The position numbers and the translations under genes are program-made. A DNA stretch of 64,000 nucleotides, from contig CP180022.1 of the NCBI GenBank assembly GCA_047528285.1, positions 682,001 through 746,000 of the forward strand, given 5' to 3'. Origin of the DNA: G047528285 sp047528285. GTDB lineage: Bacteria > Pseudomonadota > Gammaproteobacteria > Enterobacterales > Enterobacteriaceae. Shown here in pieces: positions 22,802 through 32,163 of this stretch; position 1 is the stretch's first letter; each line of letters starts with the position of its first letter. The notes beneath the pieces are model-generated. The model had not been told where the DNA came from, did not search any database, and saw only the letters and a list, made by a program, of their open reading frames with translations.

Positions 22802-22889
22802 TATGTATTATATATTTATCATCACAATAAACTTATGAAGACTCCTACAAATCATCAGCATGCCTATACTCTACAAAAAGGAGATTCAA

Positions 22890-23144
22890 ATGATGGCTAT
22901 TACTATTTACACTAAACCAAATTGTGTCCAATGTCGCGCCACTCGTCGCGCATTCGACCATAAAGGAATCGATTATCAGCTAGTAGATTTGTTGTACGAT
23001 AAGCAAGCAATGCATCATGTAATGGCCCTCGGTTATAAGCAGGCTCCAGTCGTGCAGACACCTAATGAACACTGGAGCGGATTCCGTCCTGATAAAATTA
23101 ATGCGTTATCCAAGCCTCCACAATATAAGCCTGAGACGCTGTAA
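22890..23144 (+). CDS. nrdH: Glutaredoxin-like redox protein NrdH
   Basis: NrdH is a small thioredoxin-fold protein that supplies electrons to the class Ib ribonucleotide reductase. The 84-residue product has the redox motif CVQC (Cys12, Cys15) after the first strand (ITIYTKPN) and the conserved C-terminal WSGFRPDKIN. I choose ATG 22890 because AAGGAG sits 6 bases before it. The ATG at 22893 is also possible, and the in-frame upstream start at 22860 lacks such a site. It is the first gene of the nrdHIEF operon; its TAA overlaps the nrdI ATG by one base. Reduction of NrdH normally depends on thioredoxin reductase, which is not in this window. Confidence 0.95.
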   Translation: MMAITIYTKPNCVQCRATRRAFDHKGIDYQLVDLLYDKQAMHHVMALGYKQAPVVQTPNEHWSGFRPDKINALSKPPQYKPETL

Positions 23145-23551
23145 TGATCTCACTAATCTATTTTTCCAGCAGTTCTGCGAATACTCACAGATTTGTCAGA
23201 AAACTAGAACTGCCGATGCAGAGAATTCCTATTGAGATTCGTGAGAGAGTAAAAGCAGATGGCCATTATATACTCATCTTACCGAGTTACGGGGGAGGAT
23301 CTGCACACTGCTCCATACCGCGCCAGGTTATACAATTTCTCAATGATCCGTTTAACCGATCATTATTATGCGGCGTGATTGGTGCTGGCAACCGAAACTT
23401 CGGTATGGCCTTCTGTCTGGCAGCTAAAATCGTCGCCCAGAAATGTTTGGTTCCCATGCTCTACCATTTTGAGCTACTCGGAACCACCGAAGATATCGCA
23501 CAGGTACGAATGGGAGTAAGTAAATTTTGGGAGCGACAGAAGTTAATATAA
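23144..23551 (+). CDS. nrdI: Flavodoxin-like NrdI, manganese-cofactor maturase of RNR Ib
   Basis: NrdI is an FMN protein that delivers an oxidant to NrdF for assembly of its dimanganese-tyrosyl radical cofactor. The 135-residue product matches E. coli NrdI (136). The FMN-binding loops are visible: IYFSSSSANTHRF at the N-terminus, PSYGGGS around residue 50 and GNRNFG around residue 85. The C-terminus FWERQKLI is conserved. The gene overlaps nrdH by one base at its start and nrdE by 25 bases at its end, so translation is probably coupled across all three. Confidence 0.95.
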   Translation: MISLIYFSSSSANTHRFVRKLELPMQRIPIEIRERVKADGHYILILPSYGGGSAHCSIPRQVIQFLNDPFNRSLLCGVIGAGNRNFGMAFCLAAKIVAQKCLVPMLYHFELLGTTEDIAQVRMGVSKFWERQKLI

Positions 23552-25677
23552 TTAAACCTATGATACAAACATTGGATTACCATGCCCTCAATGCCATGCT
23601 CAATCTGTATGACGAAGCAGGACATATTCAGTTTGATAAAGATCATCAAGCTATAGCCTGTTACCAGGAACAACATGTAATTCCGAAAAGCCGCACATTT
23701 AACTCTATTGAGGAAAAACTACGAAACCTGGTGAAAGAAGGCTATTATGACGCTCAAGTGCTAGCACTTTACAACAAAACGTTTATCGCTTCGATATTTA
23801 CCGAGGCCCGCAATCAAGAATTTAAGTTCCAGACTTTTATGGGTGCGCTGAAATTCTACACCAGCTATGCCATGAAAAGCTTCGATGGCAAGGAATATCT
23901 TGAAAATTTTGAAGATCGAGTGTGTATGGTAGTACTAACGCTAGCCGCAGGCAACGAACCCCTCGCCAGATCGATGATGATAGAGATACTTTCCGGCCGT
24001 TTTCAACCAGCAACCCCCACTTTTCTTAACTGCGGTAAAAAGCAGCGTGGAGAATATGTATCCTGTTTTTTGCTACGTATCGAAGATAATATGGAATCAA
24101 TAGGCCGGGCTATTAACGCTGCGCTTCAGCTATCAAAACGCGGCGGAGGTGTAGCCTTCATGTTAACAAATCTTCGTGAAACAGGTGCTCCAATCAAACG
24201 TATAGAAAATCAATCTTCCGGAATAATACCAGTCATGAAAATGCTTGAGGATGCGTTTTCTTACGCCAATCAACTCGGCTCCCGTCAGGGAGCTGGCGCT
24301 GTCTATCTGCATGCTCATCATCCAGATATTTTACGTTTTCTGGACACTAAGCGTGAAAACGCTGACGAAAAAATCCGCATTAAAACCCTATCTCTTGGTG
24401 TTGTAATTCCTGATATCACCTTTCAACTTGCGCGAGATAATCAGCTAATGTATCTCTTCTCCCCATACGACGTAGAGCACATTTACGGTGAACCATTCTC
24501 CCAGTTATCAATCAGCGATAGATATCAGGAAATGGTGACAAATAATCGTATTCGCAAAATTGCTATCAACGCCCGCACCTTTTTTCAAACGCTAGCTGAA
24601 ACCCAGTTTGAGTCAGGCTATCCTTATATAATGTTCGAGGATACTGTGAATCGCACTAATCCTATCGCTGGTCGCATCAATATGAGCAATTTATGTTCAG
24701 AGATTCTACAAATCAATAGCGCCACCGAATACAATGAAGACCTGAGCTACCGAAAAGTAGGGCATGATATCTCCTGTAATCTTGGTTCGCTTAACATTGC
24801 GCGTACGATGGATTCGCCTGATTTCAGTCACACAATTGATACCGCTGTACGCACTCTAACCGCAGTATCAGACATGAGCAATATCTATTCTGTTCCTTCT
24901 ATCTACGAGGGTAATCAACAGTCCCACGCCATTGGCCTTGGTCAAATGAATTTACATGGCTATCTAGCGCGCGAACATATTTATTACGGTAGCCCAGAAG
25001 CAATCGAATTTACCGATCTTTATTTTTATACTGTAACCTATCATGCGGTACGCGCTTCTAACCGGTTAGCAATAGAACGAGGACGAACTTTTAGTGGATT
25101 CACACAGTCACGCTACGCCAGCGGCGAATATTTTACGCCATATATTAGCCAACGCTGGGAAGCAAAAAACGATTGCGTACGTCATTTGTTCGCCAAAAGC
25201 AATATTCAAATACCGACTCAACAGAATTGGAAAACACTGGCAAACAGCGTCAAACGACATGGGTTATATAATCAAAACTTGCAAGCTGTGCCACCTACTG
25301 GCTCCATCTCATATATTAATCATTCGACTTCCAGTATTCATCCGATCGTCTCACGAATCGAAATTCGCAAAGAGGGTAAAACCGGACGAGTTTATTACCC
25401 GGCTCCATACATGACTAATGAGAACTTAACATATTATCAGGATGCTTATGAGATTGGCCCCCAAAAAATAATAGATACCTATGCCGCTGCTACCAAACAT
25501 GTAGATCAGGGTCTTTCGCTAACACTTTTCTTCCGTGATACCGCGACCACACGCGATATCAATCGAGCGCAAATTTATTCGTGGAAAAAGGGTATAAAAA
25601 CGCTTTATTACATTCGTATACGGCAAATGGCACTAGAAGGTACCGAAGTCGCTGGTTGTATCTCGTGCACCCTGTAA
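23527..25677 (+). CDS. nrdE: Class Ib ribonucleoside-diphosphate reductase, alpha subunit
   Basis: NrdE is the catalytic subunit that reduces ribonucleoside diphosphates to deoxy forms. The product is 716 residues (E. coli 714) and collinear with NrdE. Key parts are present: SCFLLRIEDN with the first redox Cys, INMSNLCSEI (Asn, Cys, Glu of the active site), DISCNLGSLN with the second redox Cys, PPTGSIS, and the C-terminal swivelling pair CISC. I choose TTG 23527, inside nrdI: as I recall it, the E. coli nrdE start overlaps the end of nrdI in the same way, and a GGGAG lies 10 bases upstream. ATG 23560 (705 residues) is the alternative. It sits mid-operon, 22 bp before nrdF. Confidence 0.96.
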   Translation: MGATEVNIIKPMIQTLDYHALNAMLNLYDEAGHIQFDKDHQAIACYQEQHVIPKSRTFNSIEEKLRNLVKEGYYDAQVLALYNKTFIASIFTEARNQEFKFQTFMGALKFYTSYAMKSFDGKEYLENFEDRVCMVVLTLAAGNEPLARSMMIEILSGRFQPATPTFLNCGKKQRGEYVSCFLLRIEDNMESIGRAINAALQLSKRGGGVAFMLTNLRETGAPIKRIENQSSGIIPVMKMLEDAFSYANQLGSRQGAGAVYLHAHHPDILRFLDTKRENADEKIRIKTLSLGVVIPDITFQLARDNQLMYLFSPYDVEHIYGEPFSQLSISDRYQEMVTNNRIRKIAINARTFFQTLAETQFESGYPYIMFEDTVNRTNPIAGRINMSNLCSEILQINSATEYNEDLSYRKVGHDISCNLGSLNIARTMDSPDFSHTIDTAVRTLTAVSDMSNIYSVPSIYEGNQQSHAIGLGQMNLHGYLAREHIYYGSPEAIEFTDLYFYTVTYHAVRASNRLAIERGRTFSGFTQSRYASGEYFTPYISQRWEAKNDCVRHLFAKSNIQIPTQQNWKTLANSVKRHGLYNQNLQAVPPTGSISYINHSTSSIHPIVSRIEIRKEGKTGRVYYPAPYMTNENLTYYQDAYEIGPQKIIDTYAAATKHVDQGLSLTLFFRDTATTRDINRAQIYSWKKGIKTLYYIRIRQMALEGTEVAGCISCTL

Positions 25678-25699
25678 AAAAAAGATCAAGGAAAATGCT

Positions 25700-26671
25700 A
25701 TGATGATTCAATCTGAACATACACACATCCAGGCAGTAAACTGGAATCGTATCCAAGATGAAAAAGATCTAGAAGTTTGGAACCGTTTGACTGCCAATTT
25801 TTGGCTACCTGAAAAACTGCCGTTATCTAATGATATTCCCTCATGGAACGCTTTATCATTACCAGAACAGCAGTTAACAATTCGAGTATTTACCGGCTTA
25901 ACTCTGCTGGATACAATGCAAAATACCCTTGGAGCCCCGATGCTAATCGTCGATGCTCAGACTCCTCATGAAAAAGCGGTATTTTCCAATATTTGCTTTA
26001 TGGAAGCTGTTCATGCCCGTTCTTACAGCTCAATATTCTCCACACTCTGCTCTATGGTGAATGTCGATGCTGCTTATTGCTGGAGCGAAAAAAACATTGC
26101 ATTGCAAAATAAATCAGCCATGATTTTACATCATTATTATGATAATGATCCGCTAAAGAAAAAAGTAGCCAGCGTTTTTCTTGAATCCTTCTTATTTTAT
26201 TCTGGCTTCTATTTGCCCATGTATTATTCTAGTCGCGGAAAAATAACCAATACCGCAGATTTAATTCGTCTCATTATCCGAGATGAGGCGGTACACGGCT
26301 ATTATATCGGTTACAAATTTCAGCATGCGCTGACGATGGTGAAGCCAGAACGCCGCGAAGCAATCAAACTGTTCGCTTATGGTTTATTACAAGATCTCTA
26401 CGAAAATGAGCTAGCATATAGCGCTGAGCTATATGATGACGTAGGATGGACCAAAGATGTCACCACTTTCCTGCATTATAATGCCAATAAAGCACTGATG
26501 AATCTTGGGTATGAAGCTCTTTTCCCAGCTTCAATGAGTACAGTTAATCCCGCCATTCTTTCGGCCTTGTCACCAAACGCGGATGAAAACCATGACTTTT
26601 TCTCTGGATCCGGATCATCCTATGTTATTGGACATGCAGTTAATACAGAAGATGAGGATTGGGTCTTTTAA
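25700..26671 (+). CDS. nrdF: Class Ib ribonucleoside-diphosphate reductase, beta subunit
   Basis: NrdF holds the dimetal-tyrosyl radical cofactor (manganese in vivo in enterics) that starts catalysis in NrdE. The 323-residue product matches E. coli NrdF (319). Metal ligands and the radical tyrosine are recognisable: LTLLDTMQN (Asp), FMEAVHARSYSSIF (Glu, His, radical Tyr), FLESFLFYSG (Glu) and RDEAVHGYY (Glu, His). The C-terminal tail ENHDFFSGSGSSYV and TEDEDW, which docks in NrdE, is intact. The start ATG is preceded by AAGGA. It is the last gene of the operon, and no clear terminator follows. Confidence 0.97.
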   Translation: MMIQSEHTHIQAVNWNRIQDEKDLEVWNRLTANFWLPEKLPLSNDIPSWNALSLPEQQLTIRVFTGLTLLDTMQNTLGAPMLIVDAQTPHEKAVFSNICFMEAVHARSYSSIFSTLCSMVNVDAAYCWSEKNIALQNKSAMILHHYYDNDPLKKKVASVFLESFLFYSGFYLPMYYSSRGKITNTADLIRLIIRDEAVHGYYIGYKFQHALTMVKPERREAIKLFAYGLLQDLYENELAYSAELYDDVGWTKDVTTFLHYNANKALMNLGYEALFPASMSTVNPAILSALSPNADENHDFFSGSGSSYVIGHAVNTEDEDWVF

Positions 26672-28499
26672 ACCTTTTTTACAAAGTTGTTATACTCCTT
26701 ACCATCACTGAAAAAATTAATATCGAGATTAGAAAAACGTGAACATAGTAACGTTCACACTCAACAAAGTTAGAAAGAGAGGTACAAGAGCATTTATTCT
26801 CAACCGTAACTTAAATAAGTATATATTTCATTATATATAATATCTTATGTCGAAAAAAATATTATAAACAAAATAAATGTTAATCTGAGCTAATTTATAT
26901 ATTTTATATAGATAAAGTTTGGAATTCTATAATAAGTAAACGTTGTAAATATATCCTACTGATATATCAGAATTACTGGATTTGATAACCAAAATGTTAT
27001 CGCAAAATCATGAAAATATTAGCTAATAATTCCAAAAATACGATTTCCCATCATAATATATTTTTGTAGGGAAAGATAAAGTATATTAACAAACTTATAA
27101 ATAGCGCGATATATTAATCTATTGGGGAATTCGATACAAAACTTATAGCACTGTTAAAATCAGCGTTAGAAAATATTCATGATATAAAAAGTAATTAAGT
27201 TACTTATCAGCGCTCAATAGCTACAAACGGTGGTATCCAAATTAAAACACTTATGGAATATAAAATTAAGTTAACATATGAGTGCATTCCACTTCAGTCA
27301 TCAGGTGGATGACTCGATAAGAACAATAAAGCGATTAACCATATTATAATCTAGAGAAATAACAAAAAAAATATCTAGATCATCTAAAAATAATCACTTC
27401 AAAAATAGGCATTCAAAACTCATTCAGATTATTCAAAACTCCATTCATAAATTAACAAATGATTGACTAATCTTATTCCATACATTCAAAATAGCACGCT
27501 TCTTAAAGCGTTGTTTATCAAAAATACAACTAAAAAAGATCATAAATTAAAATAATACTAGTGGTCTTATAAAATCCTCTATTAAAAATTATATTTATTT
27601 CATAAGTCGCATTAAAATAAATATAATTAAATGATTTTAAATAAAATATAGTAAGATTAAAAATGTGTTTCTAATAAAGAGACACTTTATCGGCAATACT
27701 GCGATTGTTATTTTATCCCGGGTTTTTAATAAAACGTACTGATAGGAAAATTTAAAACTATATCTTAAATATCAAGACATAATAAATTTCCATATAAATA
27801 CCTATTTACAAAACATAATACTATTACTGGTTTAATATTATTTAAATCTATTTGATAATATCTTTTTATCATGCATGGTAAAAATTATTTCATGTTAAAA
27901 ACATTTTTCGATTATACATAATCTTTATGTATTTATCCATCAAAATTCACTACAAAAACTTAGAAGAGTCTATGTTATATACCACCTTTAGTGAAAGGTA
28001 TTTTATACATAGGGTTTTCATATCTAAAATTATATTTTTAGTTATTTAAAAATAATTTTTATTTATATACTAAAGTATACCCGCGTATATTTAGCACTCT
28101 TGTGTTAACTAGAATTTTATTGCACAATTCTATTATATTCATTTACAAAACTAAGATTTATTTGTTTTGTTTACAGTTTCATTAATTAAGTGACAGACAA
28201 AAAGATTTTTTCTTATGCTTTTTTTATTGCACCGGTTTTATCATACTTAGAATTGAACTCAACTTAATTTATATTGTTTTTATAAGTTACCGAAACAACA
28301 ATCAGAAATCGCCTATGATTATTTATAAAAAATAAACTTATTGTAAAATAACTTAACCTACCGCCTCTTCTATCAGAAAGCGGGGCAAAAAGCAGGTTGA
28401 TTTTTAGTATCTTAACCACAATATAAAAAAGAGGGATACCCAGCCAAAGTTTGGCACAAAACTTTTTATTGCAAAAGACATCACTTAGGTAAATGTAAA
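26672..28499. other. 1.8-kb AT-rich gene-free region
   Basis: proVWX follows nrdF in E. coli, but I cannot trace it here. A perfect pair of 14-bp arms (27587-27600 and 27615-27628) with a 14-base loop is the main structure. A shorter imperfect hairpin lies near 27282-27315. Confidence 0.55.
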
Positions 28500-31088
28500 A
28501 TGGGTAAAGTTCTCGTTATTGTTGAATCACCAGCCAAAGCCAAAACACTTAATAAATATTTAGGGGAAAACTACATTGTCAAATCCAGCATCGGCCATAT
28601 CCGAGATTTGCCAAGTAGCGGTTCAGATAGTAAAAAAAACATCGCTCTCAGTAAAAAGAAAACAATCAAAGCGGATCCGCAAAACGCCTTAATTAAACGG
28701 ATGGGCATCGATCCTTATCATGGCTGGAAGGCAAAATATAATATTTTGCCTGGTAAAGAGAAAATAGTAACAGAACTAAAAATTCTGGCAGAAAAATCAG
28801 AACATATTTATCTTGCTACAGATCTAGATCGTGAAGGAGAGGCAATCGCTTGGCATTTGCGAGAAGTTATTGGTGGTGATGATCAACGCTTTAGCCGAGT
28901 GGTGTTTAATGAAATCACTCGTAAGGCGATTACTCAAGCTTTTAAGAAGCCAGGAAAATTGAATATTGACAAAGTCAATGCCCAGCAGGCGCGTCGATTT
29001 ATGGACCGTATTGTAGGATACATGATCTCGCCATTACTATGGAAAAAAATCGCTCGTGGCCTATCAGCCGGTCGCGTACAATCCGTAGCGGTTAGGTTAG
29101 TAGTAGAGCGAGAACAGGAAATTAAAACATTTGTACCGAAAAAATATTGGGAAATACATGCTGATCTCTTAACCGAACAGAAATTTCCGATAACAATGCA
29201 AGTCACTCATCATCGTGGAAAAAAAATTAATCTAGTCAATCAGCAAAAAATGCAAACATCTCTAAATCTGCTAAAAAAATCGGACTATATAGTCAAAAAA
29301 CGTAGTAATAAAGTAACCAGAAGTAACCCTGGAGCCCCATTTACCACATCAACACTCCAACAAGCTTCCAGTATCCATTTAAAATATGGCGTAAAAAAAA
29401 CCATGATGTTAGCGCAACATCTATATGAAGCCGGATATATTACTTATATGCGGACTGACTCCACCAGTTTAAGTCAAGACGCACTACAGATGGCGCGTAA
29501 TTATATTAAATCATATTTCGGTAACACTTATCTTCCAAAGCAGCCAAACAAATACGCCAATAAAAAACAGGCTCAAGAAGCACATGAAGCAATACGTCCC
29601 TCCAATGTGAAGATTCTAGCGGAACAATTGAAAGACACAAAAGATGACGCAAAAAAACTGTACCAGCTGATATGGAATCAATTTATTGCCTGCCAAATGA
29701 GATCAGCACAATATAATTGTGGCACATTGACTGTAACCGCAGGAGAGTATGAACTGCACGCCTTCGGACGCACGCTATGTTTTGATGGCTGGACAAAAAT
29801 CATGCCGGAGTTACGCAACAGCAACAAAGAGAAGATCCTACCAGAGGTAGAAGTAGGACAAATGCTTACGCTTATTAAATTATTTTTCAACCAACTTTTT
29901 ACTAAATCGCCTGCAAGATATAGCGAAGCTTCGCTTGTAAAAGAACTAGAAAATCGTGGCATTGGTAGACCATCTACCTATGTGTCTATCATATCTACCA
30001 TTCAAGAACGAGGCTATGTACACACCGAAAACCGCCGTTTTTATGCCGAAAAAATGGGAGAAATTGTTACTGACCGATTGGGAGAAAATTTTCGAGAGCT
30101 CATGAATTATGATTTCACCGCCAGAATGGAGAATACTCTCGATCAAATAGCCGCCAATAAGCAGGAGTGGAAGAGTGTGCTAGATGCATTCTTTAACAAA
30201 TTCAGTCAGCAGTTAAAAAACGCAGAAAAAGATCCAGAAAACGGAGGAATGAGATCCAATCAAATGGTGATGACAAACATTGATTGTCCTGTTTGCAGGC
30301 AAAAAATGGGTATTCGTGTCGCTAGCACAGGTGTATTTTTAGGTTGTTCTGGGTATGTCCTATCGCCCAAAAAACGCTGCAAAAACACTATTAATCTATT
30401 TCCGGAATCGGAAGCACTAAATATTCTTGATGGTGATAATGCGGAAACTAATGCATTGCGCGCACGGTGCCGATGCGAAAAATGTAGTACCGCCATGGAT
30501 AATTATATTATTGATAGTAAACGAAAGCTTCATGTTTGTGGCAAGAATCCGCTGTGCGATGGATACAACATCGAACATGGAGCTTTCCTGGTCAAGGATT
30601 ATAAAGGTTCTATTATAAAATGTGAGAAATGTGATGCCGAAATGCATTTTAAACTTGGCCGTTTTGGAAAATATATGGCTTGTACTAACAATGATTGTAA
30701 AAATACCCGCAAGGTCCTACGCAATGGCGAGGTGAGTCCTCCTAAAGAAGATCCGGTACCACTACCAGAGATACCATGCCAAAAATCGTCCGCATTTTTT
30801 GTACTTCGTGACGGCGCTTCGGGAATATTTCTAGCTGCCAACACGTTCCCTAAATCCCGCGAAACCCGCGCACCATTAGTTGAGGAATTAGTCCGTTTTC
30901 GCGATCGTTTACCTGAAAAACTACGTTATTTAGCTGACGCCCCCATCAAAGATGATGAAGGAAATCGCCCTCTAGTCCGTTTTAGCCGTAAAACAAAGCA
31001 ACAATATATCTCCTCTGAAAAAGACGGTAAAGCTACAGGTTGGACTGCTTTCTATGTTGATGGTGAATGGCAGGTAATTAAAAATTAA
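28500..31088 (+). CDS. topA: DNA topoisomerase I
   Basis: TopA relaxes negative supercoils through a transient single-strand break and limits R-loops during transcription. The 862-residue product matches E. coli TopA (865). The N-terminal TOPRIM domain has VLVIVESPAKAKT and the acidic motif DLDREGEAIAW. The active-site tyrosine lies in YITYMRTDSTS near residue 320. The C-terminal zinc ribbons are present: CPVCRQKMGIR with CSG downstream, CEKCSTAMDNY with CGKNPLC, and CEKCDAEM with CTNNDC. The C-terminal SRKTKQQYISSEKDGKATGW block is conserved. The start ATG lies behind AGG. The order topA-cysB is conserved, but cysB is now broken. Confidence 0.97.
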   Translation: MGKVLVIVESPAKAKTLNKYLGENYIVKSSIGHIRDLPSSGSDSKKNIALSKKKTIKADPQNALIKRMGIDPYHGWKAKYNILPGKEKIVTELKILAEKSEHIYLATDLDREGEAIAWHLREVIGGDDQRFSRVVFNEITRKAITQAFKKPGKLNIDKVNAQQARRFMDRIVGYMISPLLWKKIARGLSAGRVQSVAVRLVVEREQEIKTFVPKKYWEIHADLLTEQKFPITMQVTHHRGKKINLVNQQKMQTSLNLLKKSDYIVKKRSNKVTRSNPGAPFTTSTLQQASSIHLKYGVKKTMMLAQHLYEAGYITYMRTDSTSLSQDALQMARNYIKSYFGNTYLPKQPNKYANKKQAQEAHEAIRPSNVKILAEQLKDTKDDAKKLYQLIWNQFIACQMRSAQYNCGTLTVTAGEYELHAFGRTLCFDGWTKIMPELRNSNKEKILPEVEVGQMLTLIKLFFNQLFTKSPARYSEASLVKELENRGIGRPSTYVSIISTIQERGYVHTENRRFYAEKMGEIVTDRLGENFRELMNYDFTARMENTLDQIAANKQEWKSVLDAFFNKFSQQLKNAEKDPENGGMRSNQMVMTNIDCPVCRQKMGIRVASTGVFLGCSGYVLSPKKRCKNTINLFPESEALNILDGDNAETNALRARCRCEKCSTAMDNYIIDSKRKLHVCGKNPLCDGYNIEHGAFLVKDYKGSIIKCEKCDAEMHFKLGRFGKYMACTNNDCKNTRKVLRNGEVSPPKEDPVPLPEIPCQKSSAFFVLRDGASGIFLAANTFPKSRETRAPLVEELVRFRDRLPEKLRYLADAPIKDDEGNRPLVRFSRKTKQQYISSEKDGKATGWTAFYVDGEWQVIKN

Positions 31089-31271
31089 TTTGAGTTGTAC
31101 CTGTAATCAAAACTATTTTATTTTAATTTTTAATTAAGTTATATTAATTATTTTTATAATGAAATTATATTAATAATAATCTAAGCATTTTGCGGAATCT
31201 TATTTAGCATAATCACCAAGGTTTCGTATCGTTACACCTCAGATGTCAAGATGTTTTTGCAAGGATAAAAC

Positions 31272-32163
31272 ATGAAATTGCAGCAATTGCGCTATATTGT
31301 GGAAGTGGTTAACCATAACCTTAATGTCTCTTCAACTGCTGAGGGACTTTATACCTCTCAGCCCGGCATTAGTAAGCAAATCCGAATGCTAGAAGATGAA
31401 CTTGGTGTACAAATTTTCACCCGCAATGGCAAGCATCTAACAGAGATCACACCAGCAGGCCGGAAAATTATTTGCATTGCACGTGAAATTCTCTCTAAGG
31501 TTGATACCATAAAGTCTGTAACAGAAGAACATACTGATACAGAAAAAATACCGTTGCATATGTAAATCAACCACACATAAAAAGATACATTACCTCTGTC
31601 GGAAGTAATCAATAAATTTATAAGGAACTATCTGCGGATATCACTACATATTGCATCAGGTAATGCCAGCTAAAATCCCCGAAACGATATACTTATGTCT
31701 AGAAGTAATTTATCGTAATATTTCCTGATCATGCGTTTTATATAAAATTCTCTTATTATTAATTAATTATCTATTTATCATCCTGGTGAGATATCTATTT
31801 AGTTTCACCCGGCCGCTAAGAACTACTAGATACCTCTTTAATTACACTGACCTAACGTACTGATATGGATATGAAGTAAAAATCTATGTATGGAATGAGT
31901 CTCTATGTATTTGAATTATCAATAACTTAACAGTAAATGCTCAGAAAAACCAAAATCTAATCAAAAGATATATCAATAATCTATTTTACAAAAATATTAC
32001 TACAATAGGCTTCTTTCGCAATACTTTGCTTCGTAACTACATGTATGACTTTCTTACCCTATTTTCACTACATCTAACTTGTCATATAGTGGATATAGCA
32101 ATGAAGCTGCGTTCCAACAAATATATTGAAGCAATATTCAAGAACATCAAATTACAAATGAAA
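31272..32163 (+). pseudogene. cysB: Broken cysB (LysR-type regulator); N-terminal HTH and C-terminal tail remain
   Basis: CysB activates sulfur-assimilation genes on sensing acetylserine; full length is 324 residues. The first ~90 codons are nearly identical to E. coli CysB (MKLQQLRYIVEVVNHNLNVS, TSQPGISKQIRMLEDELGVQ) and end at a stop after 97 codons (31272-31565). About 440 bp further on, 32008-32163 encodes the C-terminus in one frame (LLRNYMYDF, HIVDIAMKLRSNKYIEAIFK), but the inducer-binding domain between is unreadable. Total span (~890 bp) is close to the intact gene (975 bp), so decay came from small lesions rather than a large deletion. The position right after topA confirms identity. 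The remaining ORF could still yield an HTH-only peptide; whether it is made is unknown. Confidence 0.9.

Noticed and set aside
23461..23676. Minus-strand frames opposite nrdI/nrdE, and similar frames opposite topA, purH, pssA, lpxM and mepM
   Set aside because: They are shadows of strongly conserved genes in other frames and have no family resemblance of their own.
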